In this document: piece by piece, positions 15,881 through 22,810 of the stretch
Layout: each line of letters starts with the position of its first letter
Position numbering within the stretch: the first letter of the stretch is position 1
Assembly: GCA_964555235.1 (NCBI GenBank)
Contig: CAZKRU010000003.1
Coordinates: 45,709 to 109,708 of the forward strand
DNA: 64,000 nucleotides
Direction of reading: 5' to 3'
Origin: CAZKRU01 sp964555235
GTDB lineage: Bacteria > Verrucomicrobiota > Verrucomicrobiia > Methylacidiphilales > CAMAQI01
Position numbers and translations under genes: made by a program
The notes under the pieces: generated by a model
What the model saw: the letters and a program-made list of their open reading frames with translations, nothing else
What the model was told of the DNA's origin: nothing
Databases searched by the model: none

Positions 15881-16348
15881 TTAGATATCGTATTGGCCGG
15901 AAGACATTTTTTTCGATTTACACTGTTGAATCTCACTTAGCAAGGTCGCCAGAGTCTGGTGTTTCAGTGGTTCGAGGAGGGCTTCGTGCAAGGTTTTCAG
16001 AGAGATGCGAATGGGGCAAAGATCGCGGTCGGGACAGGAGCAGTCGCCTTTGTTTTCTGGATCGAGGCAGGGGAGAGAAGCCAAGGGACCTTCGGTGAGG
16101 CGATAGATTTCCTGGAGCGAAATGGAGGAGGGGGGGCGGTTGAGTCCATAGCCACCGACCATGCCGCGTTTGCTTTTGAGGACGCCTCCATTTTTGAAAA
16201 TCAAGAGGATCTGCTCTAAAAATTTCTCAGGAATTCGAGTCCGCTTTGCAATGGTGGCGATGGAGACTAGTTGTCCCTCGGGTGCCGCTTGAGCAATTTC
16301 GACAAGGGCTCGGAGGGCGTATTCCCCCTTTTTTGAAAGCCGGATCAT
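15881..16348 (-). CDS. Rrf2 family transcriptional regulator
   Basis: A 155-residue winged-helix regulator starting MIRLSKKGEYALRALVEIAQ, the Rrf2 hallmark, with the wing KRGMVGGYGLNRPPSSISLQEI. It keeps several cysteines in the region where IscR and NsrR bind a 2Fe-2S or 4Fe-4S cluster (CLDPENKGDCSCPDRDLC), so it could sense iron-sulfur status, NO or redox state. It is divergent from the carotenoid gene at 16,400 with only 51 bp between them, so it may control both sides. Targets are not shown by the sequence. Confidence 0.88.
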   Translation of the reverse strand: MIRLSKKGEYALRALVEIAQAAPEGQLVSIATIAKRTRIPEKFLEQILLIFKNGGVLKSKRGMVGGYGLNRPPSSISLQEIYRLTEGPLASLPCLDPENKGDCSCPDRDLCPIRISLKTLHEALLEPLKHQTLATLLSEIQQCKSKKMSSGQYDI

Positions 16349-16399
16349 ATTGTAATTTGAGTTCGAAAGTTCAACGAGGTCTGAATCGTAGGAGAAAAA

Positions 16400-17197
16400 A
16401 TGATTTTCATCAAGGAAAGGGTGGGCTTGCCTGCATTTCTAAAAAACGCTTGGCTTTGCGTGATGAAACATTGGACACGCTCGGAGAAGATTGCGCTTTG
16501 GGCTTATCTGGGGTGGATGTTGATCGGCTTGGGGGTGACTCCCTTTCAGATGACGCCAGGAAAACTTCACGAGCAATTTTTTTCGGATTCGGAATCACCC
16601 GGTTTTTTGGAGGTTTTTGTTGGAGCTTGTCTTCGCAATGGAGATGGGGTTCTGATGATTCTCGCCGCGTTGAACACGCATTTCATGCTGACGCGGCATT
16701 GGGGATTGCGAGCGGCGCGGCGATGGGCGGGCATTGTTCTGGTGGTGAGCGCGGTGGTGGAAACGATTGGAACGCTCACGGGATTTCCGTTTGGAGCGTA
16801 TCAGTATACCGATTACTTTGGGGCACGAATTGGAGGGGTATTGCCGCTGACGATTCCACTGGCTTGGTACGTCGTGGTTTCGAATGCACTCATCGGAGTG
16901 AAGGTCCTGAAACCGGAGTACGGAAAATGTAACACAGCGATCGCGGTGGGAACCTTGGCCGCATTTTTTGATTATGTGATGGAGCCGTTCGCGACCCGGA
17001 TCAAAGCCTACTGGTTGTGGGAAAATGGAGTTCCGCCATTACAGAACTACCTGGCATGGTGGGGGTTAAGTGCGTTTCTAGTGTGGCGATTTGGGGTGAT
17101 GCGTCTGGATGATCTGGGGGAAGATTGGAGGCCGGGACTTATTTTGGGAAGTATGACCTTCCTGTTTATCCTCACGCGATTTGTTCACGGCATCTAA
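16400..17197 (+). CDS. Carotenoid biosynthesis protein, CruF/DUF422 type
   Basis: A 265-residue membrane protein with seven to eight hydrophobic helices. Family markers are PFGAYQYTDYFGARIGGVLPLTIPLAWYVVV and FFDYVMEPFATRIKAYWLW (DUF422). Characterised relatives hydrate the 1',2' double bond of acyclic or monocyclic carotenoids (CruF) or act in C50 carotenoid synthesis. A clear GGAG lies six bases before the ATG. No crt genes are seen in the window. It stands between the divergent Rrf2 regulator and the RiPP operon and runs in the operon's direction. Confidence 0.8.
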   Translation: MIFIKERVGLPAFLKNAWLCVMKHWTRSEKIALWAYLGWMLIGLGVTPFQMTPGKLHEQFFSDSESPGFLEVFVGACLRNGDGVLMILAALNTHFMLTRHWGLRAARRWAGIVLVVSAVVETIGTLTGFPFGAYQYTDYFGARIGGVLPLTIPLAWYVVVSNALIGVKVLKPEYGKCNTAIAVGTLAAFFDYVMEPFATRIKAYWLWENGVPPLQNYLAWWGLSAFLVWRFGVMRLDDLGEDWRPGLILGSMTFLFILTRFVHGI

Positions 17198-17209
17198 AAA
17201 ATTATTTGT

Positions 17210-17240
17210 GGAATAAAAAAGGGTCCTTAGGCTCTTAACC
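17210..17240 (+). promoter_or_regulatory. Possible alternative-sigma promoter of the RiPP operon
   Basis: GGAATAAAA at 17,210-17,218 resembles the GGAA-type -35 element used by ECF sigma factors, and TCTTAA follows about 17 bases later (17,234-17,239). Bufferin operons in proteobacteria are often ECF-controlled, which is why the match is noted. No ECF sigma gene is in the window, so this is a guess. Confidence 0.3.
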
Positions 17241-17295
17241 ATTAGCCGGGTGGTCTGTTCCGGCGAAACTAAACTCAACCAAGGATAAGGAACCG

Positions 17296-17547
17296 ATGTC
17301 AAAGACGAGCAAGATGATGATCACGACGGCCGCAATGGCAAGCCTGTTGGCAGGCGCCACGATGAAGAACGTGAACGCCGGAGTTCTGGCGACGACACTT
17401 CCGGTCGAGGAAAAGAAGATGAGCTGTGGTGGGAAAGATGGCTGCCCCGGTAAGAAGGATGAGAAAAAGGATGAGAAGAAGAAGGAAAAGGGGAGTTGTG
17501 GCGGAAAAGACGGTTGCCCGGGTAAGAAGGAAGAAAAGAAACCCTAA
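17296..17547 (+). CDS. bufA: Bufferin-like RiPP precursor peptide with duplicated Cys core
   Basis: An 83-residue secreted precursor. Residues 1-28 form a Sec-type signal (Lys-containing start, ITTAAMASLLAGATMKNVNA, likely cut before G29), a feature peculiar to bufferins among RiPPs. The mature part is almost only Cys, Gly, Lys, Asp, Glu and Pro, and holds two identical cores SCGGKDGCPGKK (residues 43-54 and 67-78; Cys 44, 50, 68, 74) joined by a Lys/Glu linker. A good AAGG site sits five bases before the ATG. In bufferins, MNIO enzymes turn core cysteines into metal-binding thiooxazoles, and the product binds copper. Here the core differs from the EGKCG type, so the modification and metal are unproven. 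It is separated from the enzyme gene by a hairpin. Confidence 0.78.
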   Translation: MSKTSKMMITTAAMASLLAGATMKNVNAGVLATTLPVEEKKMSCGGKDGCPGKKDEKKDEKKKEKGSCGGKDGCPGKKEEKKP

Positions 17548-17561
17548 GTTTTGAATTTACG

Positions 17562-17595
17562 GGGGATCGGAGTTTCGGCTCCGGTCCCCTTTTTT
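17562..17595 (+). terminator. Intrinsic terminator / attenuator between precursor and MNIO gene
   Basis: GGGGATCGGAG (17,562-17,572), a six-base TTTCGG loop, and CTCCGGTCCCC (17,579-17,589) form an 11-bp stem with one G-U pair, followed directly by T6 (17,590-17,595). This is a textbook rho-independent terminator 14 bases after the bufA stop. The next gene's ATG begins at the very next base. Partial read-through would give much more precursor than enzyme mRNA. Confidence 0.85.
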
Positions 17596-18453
17596 ATGCC
17601 TGCAAATTGTCATAACGGCTTTACGAATTACGGGATCGGCATTGGGCTCCGAGTTCCGCACTACGAGCATATTCTCTCTCAAAAACCGACCGTCGATTGG
17701 TTTGAAATCATTTCGGAAAACTACATGGGAGAAGGCGGTCGTCCGCTTCATATTTTGGATCAAATTTTAGAGCAGTACCGGGTGGTGCAACATGGGGTTT
17801 CACTTTACTTCGGATCTTCGGGAAAACCGAATCGCGCGCACCTCAAAAAATTGAAGGAATTGGTGCGTCGAACCAAGACGCCGTGGCTTTCCGATCATCT
17901 TTGCTGGGGGAGTGTGGACGGAACGTACTCGCACGATCTTTTGCCCATGCCGTACACCTTTGAGGCGGCGAAAGTGGCGGCTCGAAATATTCGCGAGATC
18001 CGGGATTATCTGGAGATTCCCATTGCGGTTGAAAATGTCAGCAGTTATGCCGAGTTTCATGTTTCTGAAATGACGGAGTGGGAATTTTTGACGGAGGTTG
18101 TCGAGCGTGCCGACTGCGGAATTCTTCTCGATGTGAATAACATCTACGTCTCCTCCAAAAATCATAACTTCGACGTCAACGACTACTTGAATGGAGTTCC
18201 GCATCATCGCGTGGCGCAAATGCATATTGCGGGTCATTCGAAATACGAGCGGTTTATTATTGATACGCATGATCATCCGGTGATCGATCCGGTTTGGAGG
18301 CTCTACGATGCGGCGATTCAAAAAATCGGTCCGACGCCAACCCTGTTGGAGTGGGACGCGCGGATTCCTTCCTTTGAGGAAGTTCATGGGGAGGCGATGA
18401 AGGCGAAAAAATATTGGGGCGCAGTTTCCAAACAGGAGCGATCCCATGCCTAA
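17596..18453 (+). CDS. bufB: MNIO (DUF692) multinuclear iron oxidase, bufferin-modifying
   Basis: A 285-residue TIM-barrel enzyme of the DUF692 family, which uses two or three irons and oxygen to modify cysteines in RiPP precursors. Family markers are GIGLRVPHYEHIL, WFEIISENYM, VQHGVSLYFGS (metal His), LSDHLCW, IAVENVSSY (Glu/Asn), LLDVNNIYVSSKNH (Asp and His), QMHIAGHS, IDTHDHPVIDP and LLEWDARIPSFEEV. These are the conserved ligand set. The ATG at 17,596 is the only start before GIGLRVPHY that excludes the terminator hairpin; it has no Shine-Dalgarno, since a T-tract precedes it. A TTG at 17,551 in the same frame would encode the hairpin. It overlaps the next gene by eight bases. Confidence 0.88.
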   Translation: MPANCHNGFTNYGIGIGLRVPHYEHILSQKPTVDWFEIISENYMGEGGRPLHILDQILEQYRVVQHGVSLYFGSSGKPNRAHLKKLKELVRRTKTPWLSDHLCWGSVDGTYSHDLLPMPYTFEAAKVAARNIREIRDYLEIPIAVENVSSYAEFHVSEMTEWEFLTEVVERADCGILLDVNNIYVSSKNHNFDVNDYLNGVPHHRVAQMHIAGHSKYERFIIDTHDHPVIDPVWRLYDAAIQKIGPTPTLLEWDARIPSFEEVHGEAMKAKKYWGAVSKQERSHA

Positions 18454-19330
18454 GCTCGCTCAAATTCAGCGTCAGTTTCTCTCGACCTTGGTCCGTCCGC
18501 TCGATGGGAAAAACCGGATGCTTCGGAAGTGGAAAGGGAAGTCGAAGGTCACGGAAATTGAAAAGATGATTCGTCCGAATGATCGACTCTCTTCGTGGGA
18601 GCGGATGGAGCTTTATGCCCGCCAGTACTGGTTTCGGATCTTGGAATCGTTGTACGATGATTTTCCGGGCCTTTGCGCGGTACTCGGGGAAAAACGCTTC
18701 GATCGGTTGATCCGGGATTATATTGCCGCTTGTCCGTCTCGATCCTTTACGCTTCGAGATTTTGGGTCGAGATTGGAATCTTTCTTGAAACGAAATCCTT
18801 CGTATGCGGGAGCAAAACAAAAAATTGCGTTGGAGATGATCCGACTGGAGTGGGCGCAGATTAACGCATTCGATGCAGCGGAAAATCCGCGTCTGACGGA
18901 CGAAATCATGATCAGTGATCCGGCCAAGCTCCGGATTGGCATTCAGCCACATGTTCACTTACTGGCAATGGAATATCCGTTGGATGAATTTCAAGCGGCT
19001 CTCGTACGAAGCGGAATTCGGGAGGAGCTGAGCAATGGAATGCTCGACCGAAAGCGGGAGCCGAAGCGTGCAAAGTTAGTGCGTCATCTGCGACCTCGAA
19101 AAACGTGGCTTGCGGTCCATCGTCACCAGTTCCGGGTTTATTTTAGGCGACTTGAGCCGGAGGAATTTCAACTTCTGACGCTTCTTCGCTCAGGAATGAC
19201 CCTCTCGAAGGCTTTTGACAAAGTTTTAGATCCCAAGGTGAAAAGTCCCGAGGAATGGCAGAAATCCGTTTCCCGGTGGTTTCAGGAGTGGAGTGCACTC
19301 GGTTGGTGTTCGGTTTGGAAAAGGAAATAA
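18446..19330 (+). CDS. bufC: DUF2063 partner protein of the MNIO enzyme
   Basis: A 294-residue protein of the type that accompanies DUF692 enzymes in bufferin and related operons. The N-terminal DUF2063 region is recognised by LAQIQRQFLSTL, RLSSWERMELYARQYWFRILESLYDDFPGLCAVLGEKRFDRLIRDYI and the long helices that follow. The C-terminal half (about 190-290) resembles a small RRE-like beta/helix domain that in relatives binds the precursor. Despite the old label of DNA-binding domain, its role is most likely to form a complex with the MNIO enzyme and present the precursor. Translation is coupled to bufB through an eight-base overlap. Confidence 0.83.
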   Translation: MPKLAQIQRQFLSTLVRPLDGKNRMLRKWKGKSKVTEIEKMIRPNDRLSSWERMELYARQYWFRILESLYDDFPGLCAVLGEKRFDRLIRDYIAACPSRSFTLRDFGSRLESFLKRNPSYAGAKQKIALEMIRLEWAQINAFDAAENPRLTDEIMISDPAKLRIGIQPHVHLLAMEYPLDEFQAALVRSGIREELSNGMLDRKREPKRAKLVRHLRPRKTWLAVHRHQFRVYFRRLEPEEFQLLTLLRSGMTLSKAFDKVLDPKVKSPEEWQKSVSRWFQEWSALGWCSVWKRK

Positions 19331-19343
19331 GAGGAAGGCGGTT

Positions 19344-19453
19344 TCTCTGAGGAGAGCAGGAATACAGGAGAATCCTGACGATTAGATTTCCGATCGATGC
19401 TCTACTCTTATCTCGAAATTCAAAGAATCCTGGATTCCTGCTCTCCTCAGAGA
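19344..19453. repeat. Intergenic palindrome, family E copy 1
   Basis: Perfect 20-bp inverted arms TCTCTGAGGAGAGCAGGAAT (19,344-19,363) and its complement (19,434-19,453) enclose 70 bp that hold a second weaker pair (GGAGAATCCTGA / AGAATCCTGGAT). It begins 13 bp after the bufC stop. A single related arm occurs at 25,853-25,885 after the TPR gene. Confidence 0.82.
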
Positions 19454-19498
19454 TCATTTTTAGATTTTAAAATAGAAATCTCCGGGCATGCTTTCGTG

Positions 19499-21568
19499 AT
19501 GACTAAAATGAAGCAGCTTCTCTCTCTGAAATATTCCCTGGTTTTTGCGATCTTGAGTCTTGCGATTTCTTCCGTTCGGGGAGATGTCACGCTTCCGGCA
19601 GTGATTTCGGAGCACGCGGTTTTACAGAAATCGGAGAAGACTCGGATTTGGGGAAACGCGACGGCGGGAGAGAAGATCAAGGTGGCACTCGGTACGGCGA
19701 AGGGTGAAGCCACTGCCGGAGTGGATGGAAAGTGGAGAGTGGAATTGAATTTGACGTCGGTTGGCGTCGGACCTTTCGATTTGATGGTTTCTGGAAATAA
19801 TCAAATCACGGTCAAGGATGTGATCGTGGGCGAAGTCTGGGTTGCTTCGGGGCAATCCAATATGGAATGGCTCCTGAAATCGACGAATGGCGCTGAGGCT
19901 GAAATCGCGGCTTCGGAAAATCCGCACTTGAGACAGTTTTTACTCACAAAGAATGCGGCCCCTCAATTACAGGATGATTGTAAAGGAGCTTGGGTGGTAG
20001 CGGGGCCTGCAACTGCCGGTGGATTTTCAGCCGTCGGATATCATTTCGCGAAAAATGTGTATCAAACGCTCAAGGTTCCGGTGGGATTGATTCACACTTC
20101 GTGGGGGGGGACTCAAGTGGAGGCATGGACGAGTATGGAGGCGCTGAATTCGAATCCCGAATTGAAGCAGGGTACAGAGAGAATCTTTAAAAGCATCGCC
20201 GATTTTGATGGATTAAAAAAAGCCTATGAGGTGGGTTATCAGGAGTGGGTGAAGAAGTATGCGCGTGAGGATAAAGCGACGGATCCGACTCCGTTTGCCG
20301 ATCCGAAGGCAATCACAACGGATTGGAAAAAATTAACGCTTCCCGGAAAATTTAAGGATGCGGGCCTTCCGGATGCCGGAGTGGTTTGGCTGCGAAAAGT
20401 GGTGACGCTTGATGAGGCTCAGGCAAGTGCCTCTCTGAGCTTGCATCTGCCGCAACCTGAGGGTTTTGAGTCGATTTATTATAATGGAAAGTTGCGCGCT
20501 TCGATGACCCTTGAAAAATTTCAAGGGACAGGGATGCAGCGTCAATATACGCTCGGACCGGGACTGGTCGGCGAAAATGTCATTGCGATTCGACTTTACA
20601 ATCCCAAGGGAAATGGGGGGCTTTTTGGAGGGGCTGGACGTTTCAAATTGGGGCCGATTGGTTTGAAAGGGGAGTGGCTGGGGAAGGCCGAGTCGGAACT
20701 CTCGCCGCTGACGGAAGAGGCGAATACCTCCTATCCCAAGGCTCCTCAAGCGTTACCTGGGCTCCAAGGGCGTCCGGCACATCTTTATCAAGGAATGATC
20801 CATCCGGTGCTTCCTTACACCATTCAAGGGGCGATTTGGTATCAGGGCGAAGCGAATGTGAGTCGTGCGTATCAGTATCAAACTTCTTTTCCGCTGATGA
20901 TTCAGGATTGGCGGAAACGATGGGGATATGACTTCGCGTTTTATTTTTGCCAATTGGCGAATTTTCAACCGAAGAAAACGACTCCAGGCGATAGTTCGTG
21001 GGCGGAATTGCGTGAGGCTCAAAATAAAACACTCTCATTGCCCAACACCGGGCAAGCGATCTTGATTGATGTTGGTGAAGCCGATGACATTCACCCTTGG
21101 AGCAAAAAAGAGGTCGGAGAACGTCTGGCACTTTCTGCGTTGGCCAAGACTTATGGGAAGAAGGATTTGATTTATTCAGGCCCGACGTACGACTCATTCA
21201 AGGTGGAAGCAGGAAAAGTCCGGATCGCTTTCAAGTCACCGACCGGAGGACTCGTTGCGAAGCCACTGGAGGCGACCTATCTTTCAAGTACAGTAAAGAA
21301 TGAGCGCCCCCCCTTGGTGAGAAACAGTCCGAAGAGTGAACTCGAGGGATTCATGATCTGTGGAGAAGATAAAAAATGGGAGTGGGCGGATGCCAAGATA
21401 GAGGGAGAAACCGTCCTCGTCTGGTCCGACGCAGTTTCCAAACCGGTTGCGGTGCGCTATGGCTGGGCCGAAAATCCGACCGTGAATCTTTACAACAAAT
21501 CAGGACTTCCAGCAGGCCCCTTCAAGACGGATGACTTCCCGTGGATAACGGAGAAGACGAAGTATTGA
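19499..21568 (+). CDS. Secreted sialate O-acetylesterase (SGNH/GDSL type)
   Basis: A large secreted carbohydrate esterase related to NanS/SIAE, removing O-acetyl groups from sialic acid or other sugars. I take the ATG at 19,499 (MTKMKQLLSL), which begins a classical signal peptide with cleavage after VRG. Upstream in-frame sequence (to 19,397) lies inside palindrome E. Markers are HAVLQKSEKTRIWG, GEVWVASGQSNMEW (block I Ser), IHTSWGGTQVEAW, IWYQGEANVSRA (block III) and DDIHPWSKKEVGERLAL (Asp and His of the triad). Between about residues 300 and 390 a beta-sandwich insertion is visible, as in family members. The substrate is unproven, but glycan degradation fits the other secreted glycosidases in the window. 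Confidence 0.87.
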   Translation: MTKMKQLLSLKYSLVFAILSLAISSVRGDVTLPAVISEHAVLQKSEKTRIWGNATAGEKIKVALGTAKGEATAGVDGKWRVELNLTSVGVGPFDLMVSGNNQITVKDVIVGEVWVASGQSNMEWLLKSTNGAEAEIAASENPHLRQFLLTKNAAPQLQDDCKGAWVVAGPATAGGFSAVGYHFAKNVYQTLKVPVGLIHTSWGGTQVEAWTSMEALNSNPELKQGTERIFKSIADFDGLKKAYEVGYQEWVKKYAREDKATDPTPFADPKAITTDWKKLTLPGKFKDAGLPDAGVVWLRKVVTLDEAQASASLSLHLPQPEGFESIYYNGKLRASMTLEKFQGTGMQRQYTLGPGLVGENVIAIRLYNPKGNGGLFGGAGRFKLGPIGLKGEWLGKAESELSPLTEEANTSYPKAPQALPGLQGRPAHLYQGMIHPVLPYTIQGAIWYQGEANVSRAYQYQTSFPLMIQDWRKRWGYDFAFYFCQLANFQPKKTTPGDSSWAELREAQNKTLSLPNTGQAILIDVGEADDIHPWSKKEVGERLALSALAKTYGKKDLIYSGPTYDSFKVEAGKVRIAFKSPTGGLVAKPLEATYLSSTVKNERPPLVRNSPKSELEGFMICGEDKKWEWADAKIEGETVLVWSDAVSKPVAVRYGWAENPTVNLYNKSGLPAGPFKTDDFPWITEKTKY

Positions 21569-21583
21569 ACTTGGTCCGGGGCA

Positions 21584-21688
21584 ATCCACAGATTTTCACA
21601 GATTGACGCCGATTTTAGTCTGAGGTGAAAAAGGCTTGAAGCGTTCCTCCGAGGTACAATCTGTGAAAATCTGAGTGAATCTGTGGAT
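21584..21688. repeat. Intergenic palindrome, family D
   Basis: Left arm 21,584-21,605 (ATCCACAGATTTTCACAGATTG) and right arm 21,657-21,688 are inverted repeats, the right arm having an extra ATTCACTC-type unit. It fills the gap between the two converging genes for the esterase and ruvB. The right arm happens to contain TGTGGATAA, a DnaA-box match. Confidence 0.75.
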
Positions 21689-21709
21689 AAGAGGATTTTC
21701 CAGCTCCCC

Positions 21710-22723
21710 TCAGAATAGCTCAGCTGTTTTACCCGGAGGTGTGACGCCGAGTTTTTCGTAGGCACGACGGGTGGCGATTCGGCCTTGGGGGGTTCGTTTG
21801 AGGAAGCCTTCCAAAATCAAGTACGGCTCATGAACTTCTTCGACGGTTCCGGACTCTTCTCCCACTGCGACGGCGAGGGAGCTGAGACCGACAGGGCCGC
21901 CGTCAAATTTGTGAATGAGGGCTTCGAGAAGACGGGTATCCATTTCGTCGAGTCCGTCATTGTCGATTTCGAGCATGTGCAAGGCGGCATCGGCGACTTC
22001 GCGAGTGATGGTTCCTTTGGATTTTACGGCGCCGTAATCACGGACCCAACGGACGAGGTTGTTACAGATGCGGGGGGTTCCCCGTGAGCGTCGGGCGATT
22101 TCCAGTGCGGCTTCGGCATCGAGAGGGACGTTGAGGATAGAGGCAGAGCGAATGACAACCGTTTGAAGTTCAGCCGCAGTGTAGTAATCGAGTCGGTTGG
22201 TCATTCCAAAGCGGGAGCGAAGGGGAGCGCTGAGCATGCCGGCCCGGGTGGTGGCTCCGATGAGGGTGAATTTCGGCAGCGGCAATCGAACGCTGCGGGC
22301 ATTGGGTCCGGGTTCAATGATGATATCGACGCGATAATCTTCCATGGCCGGATAAAGGTATTCCTCAATCGTTTTATTGAGCCGATGAATCTCGTCGATA
22401 AAGAGGACTTCGCCCGGTTCCAGCGTGGTGAGTAGGCCTGCGAGGTCTCCGGCTTTTTCGATGACGGGACCGGAAGAGGTTTTCAAGTTGGCTCCCATTT
22501 CGTGGGCGACGATATTGGCGAGGGTCGTTTTGCCAAGGCCGGGGGGGCCACAAAAAAGAAGATGTTCCAATGGTTCCGAACGCTGTTTGGCGGCGGCGAC
22601 GAGGACATCGAGGCGCTCTTTGATTCGTTTTTGCCCGACAAATTCCGGGAGCGAGGGAGGGCGAAGGGTATTTTCGAAGGCCGGATCTTCATGTGTAATC
22701 CGGGAACTCAAGTCGTCGCTCAT
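21710..22723 (-). CDS. ruvB: Holliday junction branch migration ATPase RuvB
   Basis: Hexameric AAA+ motor that drives branch migration with RuvA. In order: RPPSLPEFVGQKRIKERLDV, Walker A GPPGLGKTT, Walker B LFIDEIHRLNK, sensor LIGATTRAGMLSAPLRSRFG (arginine finger), and the winged-helix domain ending RTPQGRIATRRAYEKLG. The product is 337 residues from the ATG MSDDLSSRITHEDP, the best start; the frame is open 20 codons further upstream to 22,783. ruvA and ruvC are not in the window. Confidence 0.96.
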   Translation of the reverse strand: MSDDLSSRITHEDPAFENTLRPPSLPEFVGQKRIKERLDVLVAAAKQRSEPLEHLLFCGPPGLGKTTLANIVAHEMGANLKTSSGPVIEKAGDLAGLLTTLEPGEVLFIDEIHRLNKTIEEYLYPAMEDYRVDIIIEPGPNARSVRLPLPKFTLIGATTRAGMLSAPLRSRFGMTNRLDYYTAAELQTVVIRSASILNVPLDAEAALEIARRSRGTPRICNNLVRWVRDYGAVKSKGTITREVADAALHMLEIDNDGLDEMDTRLLEALIHKFDGGPVGLSSLAVAVGEESGTVEEVHEPYLILEGFLKRTPQGRIATRRAYEKLGVTPPGKTAELF

Positions 22724-22810
22724 CTGAAAACCGTAGCAGGTTGGACTGAATTTGAGAACCTCAATTAGAAATTTTCTTCCCATTCGTCAAAGGTCCGCTA
22801 GGGTTCACGT

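Noticed and set aside
17551..17595. TTG start for bufB inside the hairpin
   Set aside because: It would translate the terminator; the product's extra residues match no MNIO N terminus.
21682..21690. Perfect DnaA box TGTGGATAA near ruvB
   Set aside because: It is part of palindrome D; no cluster of boxes, no dnaA gene and no AT-rich unwinding element nearby.
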